This document shows, in pieces, positions 1 to 6,101 of a stretch of DNA of 9,731 nt. The stretch comes from JACMLD01 sp040004415. Its GTDB lineage: Bacteria; Bacteroidota; Bacteroidia; Chitinophagales; Chitinophagaceae. The notes under the pieces are model-generated. The model had not been told where the DNA came from. It saw nothing but the letters and a program-made list of their open reading frames with translations, and made no database searches. Position 1 is the first letter of the stretch. Each line of letters begins with the position of its first letter. The translations under genes and the position numbers were made by a program. The stretch spans positions 1 through 9,731 of the forward strand of contig JBDUAY010000209.1 of the NCBI GenBank assembly GCA_040004415.1, read 5' to 3'.

Positions 1-2
1 TC

Positions 3-1580
3 CGTGGTGCTACCATCCAGAACATTTTGCAGTTTCAAAAAGATTATGATGATGTGAAATTGGTGAAGCTGGAACAAAATTACCGTAGTACACAAAACAT
101 CATCAACGTTGCCAATGAAATCATAGGTAATAATAAGGGCCAGATTGAAAAACGTCTTTTTACAGAGAATGCGGAAGGTGAAAAGATAAAGCTGGTGCGC
201 ACGATGTCTGATAATGAAGAAGGAAAATTTGTTGCTGATACCATACAGGAACAAAAACTGCGCAATCATTTCAACAATAAAGATTTTGCTATTCTTTACC
301 GCACCAATGCGCAAAGCCGCGCATTTGAAGAAAGCCTGCGGCGAATGGGCATCGCATATACTATTTATGGCGGCATCAGTTTTTACCAGCGTAAAGAAAT
401 AAAAGATTACGTAGCCTACCTGCGTTTGCTGGTTAATACAAGAGACGAAGAAGCATTGAAACGGATTATTAATTTACCGGCACGTGGTATTGGCAAAACA
501 TCCGTTGATCGCGCAATACTGGCGGCTAACGAAAACAATATTTCTTTTTGGGATGTGCTGACGCGTGCAAAAGAATTTGGTTATAAAGGCGGTACGCTGG
601 AATCGATAGACAATTTTGTGCTGATGATTAAAAGTTTTGCCAGTATGCTGCAAACAAAAAATGCCTATGAAGTAGCAGTACATGTGGGCAAGCAAACGGC
701 CTTTGTAAAAGAACTATTTAATGATAAAAGCACAGAAGGTGTTCAGCGGTATGAAAACATACAGGAATTACTTAACTCAATAAAAGGGTGGACCGAAAGC
801 CCGGATAATGAAGATGGTGAACTGGTAGATAAAAGCCTGGGAAGTTATTTGCAGCAAATTACTTTACAAACAGATGCTGATGAAAAAGATCCGAATGCTG
901 ATACAGTTAAACTGATGACCATTCACGCAGCAAAAGGATTAGAGTTTAGTTGTGTGTTTGCAGCAGGTCTTGAAGAAATGCTTTTTCCAAATGCTATGAG
1001 TATTAATACACGGGAGGAGCTGGAAGAAGAACGGCGTTTGTTTTATGTAGTGATTACCCGTGCAAAAAGGAAGTTGTGGGTTACGTATGCCAATACCCGT
1101 TATAAGTTTGGCTCCCTGGTGCAAAATGAGCCCAGTCGTTTTATAGATGAAATTCCCGAACAATATACAGACAAGAGTTATGCGGGCGGTGGCGCTAAAA
1201 ATCAGTCTGCATTTGGTTTTGGTAACACAGCTTTTAACAGGATGAATGGCGGTGGTTATGACAATGGCTCTGCCAATTCATCTTACGAAGCAGAGAGAAG
1301 ATACGGCGCCCCGCCGAATAAGAAAAAAGAAACAACACCTTCTTATGTGGTTCCTAAACTGCCTGGCAAAAGCATCGAACATACGCCTTCTCCAGATTTT
1401 ATGCCCAGCGATACATCGGCATTAAAAGAAGGCCAAAAGGTAGAACACCAGAAATTTGGTTTTGGCGAAGTAATAAAAATGGAAGGCTCTGCGCACAATC
1501 CGATCGCTACCGTAAAATTTGAATTAAATGGCGAGAAAAAAATTATGCTCAATTATGCGAAGTTGAGAATAATGTTGTAG
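3..1580 (+). CDS. pcrA: UvrD/PcrA-type superfamily 1 DNA helicase, 5'-truncated by the window edge
   Basis: This is an ATP-dependent 3'-5' DNA helicase of the UvrD/Rep/PcrA family, acting in the cytoplasm in nucleotide excision repair, mismatch repair and clearing of replication or transcription obstacles. The frame is open from the left edge and begins inside the motif that reads ..RGATIQNIL in this family, so about 250 N-terminal residues (Walker A, motifs Ia to III) lie outside and 525 residues are visible. Visible motifs in order, counting from the first visible residue: LEQNYRST at 22-30, YRTNAQSR at 99-106, VKLMTIHAAKGLEF at 302-315 (motif V), and EEERRLFYVVITRAK at 341-355 (motif VI with the arginine finger). 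A Gly/Asn-rich linker follows at about 390-470. The last 50 residues (EGQKVEHQKFGFGEVIK...) match the C-terminal Tudor-like domain of PcrA/UvrD, which in studied homologues contacts RNA polymerase. A TTG at 27 is an internal codon, not the start. The family call is firm; UvrD versus PcrA is only a naming choice. Confidence 0.95.
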   Translation, partial: RGATIQNILQFQKDYDDVKLVKLEQNYRSTQNIINVANEIIGNNKGQIEKRLFTENAEGEKIKLVRTMSDNEEGKFVADTIQEQKLRNHFNNKDFAILYRTNAQSRAFEESLRRMGIAYTIYGGISFYQRKEIKDYVAYLRLLVNTRDEEALKRIINLPARGIGKTSVDRAILAANENNISFWDVLTRAKEFGYKGGTLESIDNFVLMIKSFASMLQTKNAYEVAVHVGKQTAFVKELFNDKSTEGVQRYENIQELLNSIKGWTESPDNEDGELVDKSLGSYLQQITLQTDADEKDPNADTVKLMTIHAAKGLEFSCVFAAGLEEMLFPNAMSINTREELEEERRLFYVVITRAKRKLWVTYANTRYKFGSLVQNEPSRFIDEIPEQYTDKSYAGGGAKNQSAFGFGNTAFNRMNGGGYDNGSANSSYEAERRYGAPPNKKKETTPSYVVPKLPGKSIEHTPSPDFMPSDTSALKEGQKVEHQKFGFGEVIKMEGSAHNPIATVKFELNGEKKIMLNYAKLRIML

Positions 1581-1704
1581 GGAGAAACCTGTATTTTCCA
1601 TTCGGTATACAGTAACAGACTGGTGTATATGTCCAGTTGAATTCCGAACGAAATAGGGTGATTCCCTGCCACAAAAACCCAGGCAAGGATACATCATACA
1701 TTCC
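1581..1704. other. Short convergent intergenic spacer with weak hairpins only
   Basis: This 124-base gap separates the ends of the helicase gene and the minus-strand sensor gene. Two weak dyads are visible: a 6-bp stem (1589-1594 with 1607-1612, 12-base loop) and a 5-bp stem (1619-1623 with 1633-1637). Neither is followed by a T tract, so no convincing terminator can be called. Nothing here looks coding. Confidence 0.5.
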
Positions 1705-2793
1705 CTACACTATTATCTCCAGCTTACAACCCTTGCCAGCATTGCTTTTAACAGAGAAAGATCCATTGAATGCTTCAGTTTGCCGTTGTATTCTTGAGAA
1801 GCCATATCCAAATTTTAATTTGGCAGGATCGAACCCAACGCCATTATCACGAATAGATAATTTTATTTTTCCATTTACACATTGCATCAATACAAATACC
1901 TGCGTTGCGGAGGAATGTATGCGAATATTTTTTACCTGTAATTGAACGATGCGGTAGAGAAGCAATTTTTTTTCATGGTCTGTTTTCTTTTCCGCACTTT
2001 CGTCTGCCTTGAAATGAAATTTTATATTGGTTCTTTTATGTGCGTTTTCTAATAGCTCTTCGACAGAGGAGAGTAAACCAAAAAAAGGAAGGCTCGCCGG
2101 CGTTAGTTGTTTTGAAATAGATCGAATGCTCTCTATTGATAACCTGAGTAATTGCTGGGCATCGGTTAACCATTCTATTCTGCCATAACCATCCGCTTGT
2201 CTCTTTACCTGGTCAATATGAAGGTTGATGGTAGCAAGCACCTGGTTAATGTTCTCATTTAATTCATCGCTGATTTCCCTGCGCTCTTCTTCTTCCGCTT
2301 TCATGATGGCCTTCGTCATTTCACGTTGCTGCCTTATTTTTTCGTCTTCACCTTTTTTTTCTATCTCTTTAATTTTTGTAAGGTCCTGCATGGTACCAAC
2401 AATGCGGTACGGTTTTCCCTTTTCATCCCGCACTACGTACAGTTTTTCCAGCACCAGTTTATACATTCCGTTTTTACAACGAAACCGGTATTCCCCCCAC
2501 CAGGTATTTTCTTTGCTTTTTAATAATTTTTCTAACCGGGCAATAACTCTTTTTTTATCAGCAGGATGAATGTTATCGCGCCACCAGGAAAAATTATCAT
2601 GCATATCTTCTTTGCTGTAGCCAAACAGTTGCGAGATTCCTTTATTGTAATACGTTAAGCCAGATTCAAGGTTATAATCCCAGATGCCTTCATTGGTGGT
2701 AAGTGATAACAATTTATAACGTTGCAGGGATTCTGCAAACATGCCGGCAGGAATGGAACCTGACTCAAATAGGGCATCTGAAGAAGTTTTCAT
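1705..2793 (-). CDS. PAS-domain sensor protein of the HisKA_3/HATPase kinase family, probable pseudokinase
   Basis: This 362-residue protein lacks a signal peptide and membrane segments, so it is probably a cytoplasmic sensor. Residues about 26-145 form a PAS domain of the PAS_3 type with its C-terminal PAC part (NEGIWDYN, LFGYSKEDM, IHPADKKRV, YRIVGTMQDLTKIKE). Residues about 138-172 look like a charged coiled coil. Residues 165-230 resemble a NarL/DesK-type HisKA_3 dimerisation helix, and 275-362 an HATPase domain with G1 box DNGVGFD (316-322), G2 box GYGF (329-332) and terminal GKG (353-355). The usual ELHDNINQ segment reads ELNENINQ, so the phospho-accepting His is N179 and the next Asp is E180. 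The N-box Glu is L285, although N289 and H293 are kept. Autophosphorylation is therefore doubtful. No response regulator is adjacent in the window. The frame is intact with no internal stop, arguing against simple decay. The start has a candidate promoter just upstream but no Shine-Dalgarno sequence. The domain call is firm; loss of activity is inferred. Confidence 0.88.
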   Translation of the reverse strand: MKTSSDALFESGSIPAGMFAESLQRYKLLSLTTNEGIWDYNLESGLTYYNKGISQLFGYSKEDMHDNFSWWRDNIHPADKKRVIARLEKLLKSKENTWWGEYRFRCKNGMYKLVLEKLYVVRDEKGKPYRIVGTMQDLTKIKEIEKKGEDEKIRQQREMTKAIMKAEEEERREISDELNENINQVLATINLHIDQVKRQADGYGRIEWLTDAQQLLRLSIESIRSISKQLTPASLPFFGLLSSVEELLENAHKRTNIKFHFKADESAEKKTDHEKKLLLYRIVQLQVKNIRIHSSATQVFVLMQCVNGKIKLSIRDNGVGFDPAKLKFGYGFSRIQRQTEAFNGSFSVKSNAGKGCKLEIIV

Positions 2794-2818
2794 GATTGTT
2801 AGTAAGAGGGTATATAGC

Positions 2819-2826
2819 CAAAGCTA
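2819..2826 (-). promoter_or_regulatory. Candidate Bacteroidota -7 promoter element for the sensor gene
   Basis: Read on the minus strand the bases are TAGCTTTG, an exact match to the Bacteroidota -7 consensus TAnnTTTG. It lies 26-33 bases before the start codon, which would give a 5' leader of roughly 15-20 bases. No TTTG is found at the expected -33 position, which is instead occupied by an A/T dyad (2842-2855). The element match is seen; promoter function is inferred. Confidence 0.45.
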
Positions 2827-2841
2827 CGCTACATTAAATAA

Positions 2842-2855
2842 ATAAAAATTTTTAT
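2842..2855. repeat. Perfect 14-bp A/T dyad at the -33 position of the sensor promoter
   Basis: Bases 2842-2848 (ATAAAAA) are the exact reverse complement of 2849-2855. The dyad overlaps the place where a -33 element would sit relative to the -7 candidate at 2819-2826. It could be an operator or UP-like sequence, but in a stretch of only about 17% GC (2821-2880) such dyads also arise by chance. Confidence 0.4.
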
Positions 2856-2882
2856 GCATTATATTTTGAATAAATTATAGAT

Positions 2883-2908
2883 TCAATCCGCCTATACAAA
2901 CGGATTGA
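2883..2908. repeat. 8-bp perfect inverted repeat (hairpin) in the divergent region
   Basis: TCAATCCG at 2883-2890 pairs perfectly with CGGATTGA at 2901-2908 across a 10-base loop, and four T residues follow on the plus strand. It resembles a small plus-strand terminator, yet no plus-strand gene lies directly upstream. It lies about 60 bases upstream of the minus-strand promoter candidate, so an operator role is an alternative. The structure is seen; the role is unknown. Confidence 0.5.
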
Positions 2909-2935
2909 TTTTCTAATTGTTTTAATTTTAACAGG

Positions 2936-2951
2936 TGAAAAAACTTTTTCA
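2936..2951. repeat. 7-bp perfect inverted repeat with 2-base centre
   Basis: TGAAAAA at 2936-2942 and TTTTTCA at 2945-2951 are exact reverse complements around the centre AC. The short centre makes a DNA-level dyad more plausible than an RNA hairpin. It lies 28 bases from the repeat at 2883-2908. Low base complexity weakens its significance. Confidence 0.4.
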
Positions 2952-3050
2952 GCACAGATTTTTCTATTTGAGTGTAACTACGTGCATAGGCTGGAGGTTT
3001 CTACTCTGTACAGGTTGATAAAATCATTTCAATAGTTACACAAAAATTAC

Positions 3051-3329
3051 ATGCTGTTGTTTTCGGCCCATCTTTTCAGCTGCGGCCCGCAGGAGAAAAG
3101 CATATTGGCTATTTATTCGTATCAAACCAACCAAAAAAATATTAAGCATGGTAATAACGTGGCGTGTACAAGAAACGGGTGCTCAATTTTTCATGCAGAG
3201 ATGTTGGCGGTGGGCATCGGTTGGCCGGCTTTGACTGCTGGCTTTGCTCAGGTAAAAAAGCGTTGTGGATATTTTCTGCAGGCACTACCGGAAAATAGCG
3301 TCCACATTTATGGTTCCTATCTAAAATAA
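3051..3329 (+). CDS. Doubtful small reading frame, hypothetical 92-residue product
   Basis: The frame opens at ATG 3051 and stays open for 92 codons, ending at TAA. I do not recognise the product. It starts MLLFSAHLFSCGPQ, which superficially resembles a short lipoprotein signal, but there is no basic N-region and the following sequence has no clear domain. It contains five cysteines and a GWPALTAGF stretch. No Bacteroidota promoter or ribosome site precedes it, and a strong palindrome (3072-3100) lies within its first codons. The frame sits in an island of higher GC than its upstream flank. It could be a real small gene, a gene remnant, or part of a dispersed non-coding repeat; I favour the last two. 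Confidence 0.22.
   Translation: MLLFSAHLFSCGPQEKSILAIYSYQTNQKNIKHGNNVACTRNGCSIFHAEMLAVGIGWPALTAGFAQVKKRCGYFLQALPENSVHIYGSYLK
3072..3100. repeat. 29-bp near-perfect palindrome with GC-rich core
   Basis: CTGCGG at 3080-3085 mirrors CCGCAG at 3087-3092 around a single central C. After two mismatched positions on each side, CTTTTC at 3072-3077 mirrors GAAAAG at 3095-3100. That gives 12 of 14 arm positions matching. No T tract follows, so it is not a standard terminator. It may be a protein-binding dyad or part of a folded repeat unit. Confidence 0.6.
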
Positions 3330-3337
3330 TGGTAATT

Positions 3338-3353
3338 TGATTAAGGTTAATCA
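3338..3353. repeat. 7-bp perfect inverted repeat upstream of the protease gene
   Basis: TGATTAA at 3338-3344 and TTAATCA at 3347-3353 are exact reverse complements around GG. The dyad lies about 95 bases before the protease start and about 65 bases before the weak promoter candidate, a position compatible with an activator or repressor site. No specific regulator can be named. Confidence 0.45.
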
Positions 3354-3419
3354 GTCATCCTTTTAAAAACAGGTGCTTCCTGCACGCCTCGTTCCCCTTT
3401 CTTTTTATTGCAACTACCT

Positions 3420-3427
3420 TACATTTC
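3420..3427 (+). promoter_or_regulatory. Weak candidate -7 element for the protease gene
   Basis: TACATTTC matches the Bacteroidota consensus TAnnTTTG except for the last base. TTTC at 3398-3401 lies 18 bases upstream in place of the -33 TTTG. The predicted start point would leave a leader of about 15 bases before ATG 3449. Both elements are imperfect, so this is tentative. Confidence 0.3.
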
Positions 3428-3448
3428 ATTAAATGATAAATACTTAGT

Positions 3449-5980
3449 ATGAAAAAAAATCTACTTGTCGCTGTTTGCGCTTGTGCGGGTATCTTATATT
3501 CTTCAAAAATTCAGGCACAGATCAAAGGAGATCCAGCTTTTAATGCCTCACCACAACAGGTTAAAATTCAAAAACCTGATTCTAAATTAAGTCCTGAATT
3601 ACAAAAGTTGTATAATAATACAACTGGTGCAAGAACGACTCCGGCTGCGGGAGAAAAAATTGTTTTGCCCAATGATGCGCTGAACAAATACATGCAAATA
3701 AAAGGAGACCAGGTGGTGGTAGATATAACAGTAAAGGACCGCATGGCTGTTACAAAAGCGGCCCTTCAGCAAATGGGTTTACACATTACGGGTGTATATG
3801 GTCGTGTTATTTCCGGCATCATACCCATTAAAATATTGCCGCAATTATCAGCCGTTAATTCAATACAATTTGCAAGGGCCGCGTATAAGCCGATGCACCA
3901 ATCAAAACCAACAGGTGGATTGATGCCATTACTTAACAGGCAATTATTGGGTGGCGCTGGTGCATCACCGGTAGTAAGCCAGGGCGATACGGCGCAACGT
4001 TCATATATCGCAAGGAAAAAATATCACGTGAATGGAAGGGGCGTAAAAGTGGGTATTCTTTCTGATAGCTATAATATTTTAGGAACTGCGGATGCTGGTG
4101 TTTTACGGGGAGAACTGCCGGGCCCGGGAAACCCCTTTAATTTTAAAAAACCTGTTGATGTGCTGGAAGATGATGTTGTTGATTCTACCAATACAGATGA
4201 AGGACGGGCCATGGCTGAAATTGTGCATGATGTGGCACCCGGTGCGGAACTTGCTTTTCATACCGCATTTTTAGGAGAGGCAGATTTTGCGCAAGGCATC
4301 CAGGACCTGGTAAACAAAGGCTGCAAAGTAATCATAGACGATGCGGCTTATTTTGATGAACCTTTTTTCCAGGATGGTATTGTTGCACAGTCGGTTGATC
4401 TGGCTAAGAAAAAAGGGGTTACTTATTTTTCATCCGCGGGTAACAATTATAACAATTCTTACGAAAGCGATTATAATGCTACTGCTGATGAAGTGCTTGG
4501 CCCCGGCAATGGAACGGCGCATAACTTTAGCGCACCCGGTGATAATCCACGTTATTATCAGCCGGTATATATTCCTTCGGGCGGATCTTTTATAGGGTCT
4601 TTTCAATGGGATCAACCCTCGTTCTCAGCAGGCGGAGCGGCAAATCAATCTGATATGGATATTTTCCTGATTGATATTTATGGAAACATTGTTGGCGCAG
4701 GTATCACAGACAATATAAAAAGTGGAGATCCGATAGAAATTTTTGGCTTTAATAACAACACAGCCAACTATACTTTTTTCCTGGTAATATTAAAAGTTGC
4801 AGGGCCTGATCCAACGCACATCAAATACAATATGTACAACGATGCGCAATTTTATTTAACCACCCCAGCTATACCCGGACTATTTGCACCAACATTGGTG
4901 GGTCATGCAAAAGCTGAAGGCGCTATTGCTACCGCAGCGGCTTTCTATTTGAATACACCCGCATACGGAGTTGACACACCACGGGTAGAAGGCTTTTCTT
5001 CTCTTGCCGGTGTTGCCAATTATTTTGATGTGGCCGGTAACCGCATAGCACCATTGGTGAGGAGAAAACCTGAAATTACTGCCCCCGATGGCGGCAATAC
5101 TTCTTTTTTTAATCCATTTGGTAATGGAGATATCGCGCAGGATGCAGATAGCTTTCCTAACTTTTTTGGAACATCTGCCGCAGCTCCGCACGCTGCAGGT
5201 GTAGCCGCATTAATGATTGAAGCAGAACGATTGCATAACCTTACGCCCAACCAGATAAAAGGGGTATTGTCTTCCAATACAGTGGATATGGATAATGTTT
5301 ATACGCCGGGCTTCGACAAAGGCTTTGATTTTAATACAGGTTACGGTTTAATAAAAGCAGATGACGCTGTCGGCACTGTTAAATTTCCAAACCTGTACAT
5401 CAAAGATCTTAATTTAAAAGCTGTTTGTTCTACAGATCCTGCTACCATGCGCAGTTGGAAGATTGTCAATCCAAATTCTTTTGATGTAAATGCTAACTGG
5501 TTTCTTTTAGGGACGAACCAATACGGAAGCATTACCGCAGCACCAGGCGAAACTATCTTTTCCACCAACACACTGGCGTTCGGAAATTATCAACTACCCA
5601 ATATCGTTATAATTGATTGGGACGATAATTTTGGCTTTACCCGTCTCGATATAGAAAACAGCAACAGAACACAATGCGGCAGTTCTTCCACCAGAACAAT
5701 GCCGGATGACGCTATCGACGCCGGAAGTGTAAAACCAATGATCGCAGTGGTTTATCCGAATCCATCTACCAGTGTTTTCAGGGTTTACCTGGCCCTCGCA
5801 GATCAGCAGCAAATTGATTTGCAATTGTTTAGCATAGATGGTAAAAAGTTACTGGAGAAGCACATCAGCCAAACCAAAGGCATTGTACCAATTGATGCCG
5901 CGGCATATAAGCCAGGTGTGTATTTACTGCAGATTAAACAGGGCACGTTTAACAAAACAATTAAACTCATCAAACAATAA
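3449..5980 (+). CDS. Secreted S8/S53-like serine protease with T9SS C-terminal sorting domain
   Basis: This 843-residue protein is a predicted extracellular subtilisin-fold protease. Residues 1-24 are a Sec signal peptide (MKKNLLVAV...IQAQ). Residues about 85-148 resemble an inhibitory propeptide. The catalytic domain covers about 195-640: D206 in GILSDSYN, N332 in FSSAGN as the oxyanion residue, and nucleophile S576 in GTSAAAPH. The usual HGT motif is absent; the equivalent place reads DEGRAMAEIVHDVAPGAEL (250-268), with E251 or H260 as candidate partners, as in the clade that domain databases label S53-like. A beta-rich insert at about 345-470, probably a PPC-like domain, interrupts the catalytic domain. 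A small beta domain follows at about 648-743, flanked by cysteines (C660, C743). Residues 768-843 (VYPNPS...GVYLLQI...KTIKLIKQ) are a type A T9SS sorting domain, normally removed on export through the outer membrane. The gene appears monocistronic, with a terminator candidate behind it. Substrate unknown. Confidence 0.93.
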   Translation: MKKNLLVAVCACAGILYSSKIQAQIKGDPAFNASPQQVKIQKPDSKLSPELQKLYNNTTGARTTPAAGEKIVLPNDALNKYMQIKGDQVVVDITVKDRMAVTKAALQQMGLHITGVYGRVISGIIPIKILPQLSAVNSIQFARAAYKPMHQSKPTGGLMPLLNRQLLGGAGASPVVSQGDTAQRSYIARKKYHVNGRGVKVGILSDSYNILGTADAGVLRGELPGPGNPFNFKKPVDVLEDDVVDSTNTDEGRAMAEIVHDVAPGAELAFHTAFLGEADFAQGIQDLVNKGCKVIIDDAAYFDEPFFQDGIVAQSVDLAKKKGVTYFSSAGNNYNNSYESDYNATADEVLGPGNGTAHNFSAPGDNPRYYQPVYIPSGGSFIGSFQWDQPSFSAGGAANQSDMDIFLIDIYGNIVGAGITDNIKSGDPIEIFGFNNNTANYTFFLVILKVAGPDPTHIKYNMYNDAQFYLTTPAIPGLFAPTLVGHAKAEGAIATAAAFYLNTPAYGVDTPRVEGFSSLAGVANYFDVAGNRIAPLVRRKPEITAPDGGNTSFFNPFGNGDIAQDADSFPNFFGTSAAAPHAAGVAALMIEAERLHNLTPNQIKGVLSSNTVDMDNVYTPGFDKGFDFNTGYGLIKADDAVGTVKFPNLYIKDLNLKAVCSTDPATMRSWKIVNPNSFDVNANWFLLGTNQYGSITAAPGETIFSTNTLAFGNYQLPNIVIIDWDDNFGFTRLDIENSNRTQCGSSSTRTMPDDAIDAGSVKPMIAVVYPNPSTSVFRVYLALADQQQIDLQLFSIDGKKLLEKHISQTKGIVPIDAAAYKPGVYLLQIKQGTFNKTIKLIKQ

Positions 5981-6002
5981 GTTTTTCCAAATACTTTTTG
6001 AT

Positions 6003-6027
6003 AAGGGTGCCTGTGTGGCGTCCTTTT
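6003..6027 (+). terminator. Candidate intrinsic terminator after the protease gene
   Basis: A 9-bp stem (6003-6011 with 6017-6025, including two G-U wobbles) closes a 5-base loop and runs into four T residues (6024-6027). It begins 23 bases after the protease stop codon, a typical terminator place. The tandem wobbles and short T run make it moderate rather than strong. Confidence 0.5.
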
Positions 6028-6076
6028 AACGGAGGTTAATAAACGATAAAAATCAGGAATAGTACCTACTTTTTAT

Positions 6077-6084
6077 TAACTTTA
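6077..6084 (+). promoter_or_regulatory. Weak candidate -7 element for the cytochrome/DUF1501 operon
   Basis: TAACTTTA matches TAnnTTTG except for the last base and lies 18-25 bases before ATG 6102. No TTTG is visible at the -33 distance. The 121-base gap and the terminator candidate before it support a separate promoter here, but this exact site is tentative. Confidence 0.3.
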
Positions 6085-6101
6085 ACCCTCTTACAAAAAA
6101 T

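Larger units (their letters stand above)
2794..3448. other. 655-base divergent intergenic region: AT-rich part with dyads plus a GC-richer island
   Basis: No confident gene lies between the divergent sensor and protease genes. By hand count, 2821-3060 is about 28% GC (67 of 240 bases), whereas 3061-3300 is about 46% (111 of 240). The island coincides with a doubtful reading frame at 3051-3329. Five inverted repeats stand out and are listed separately: 2842-2855, 2883-2908, 2936-2951, 3072-3100 and 3338-3353. The sensor promoter candidate lies at 2819-2826 and a weak protease promoter candidate at 3420-3427. No tRNA, known riboswitch or IS end was recognised. Confidence 0.7.

Noticed and set aside
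1589..1637. Possible terminator for the helicase or sensor gene
   Set aside because: The stems are only 5-6 bp and no T tract follows on either strand.
1637..1945. Plus-strand reading frame of 102 codons
   Set aside because: It mostly overlaps the sensor gene in antisense, and the sensor frame has clear HATPase motifs; the antisense product has no recognisable features.
2225..2569. Plus-strand reading frame of 114 codons
   Set aside because: It is the antisense shadow of the PAS and coiled-coil part of the sensor; its Ser/Phe-rich hydrophobic product is what the reverse of Lys/Glu-rich coding yields.
3209..3251. Repeated GGCTTTG words suggesting a tandem repeat
   Set aside because: Only two short copies occur and they do not extend; no periodic array is present.
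4880..5277. Minus-strand reading frames opposite the protease active-site region
   Set aside because: They are antisense to the GTSAAAPH region of a confident gene and have no domain character.
6031..6035. GGAGG resembling a Shine-Dalgarno site before the operon
   Set aside because: No start codon lies at a suitable distance; the real ATG is about 65 bases further on, and Bacteroidota starts rarely depend on such sites.
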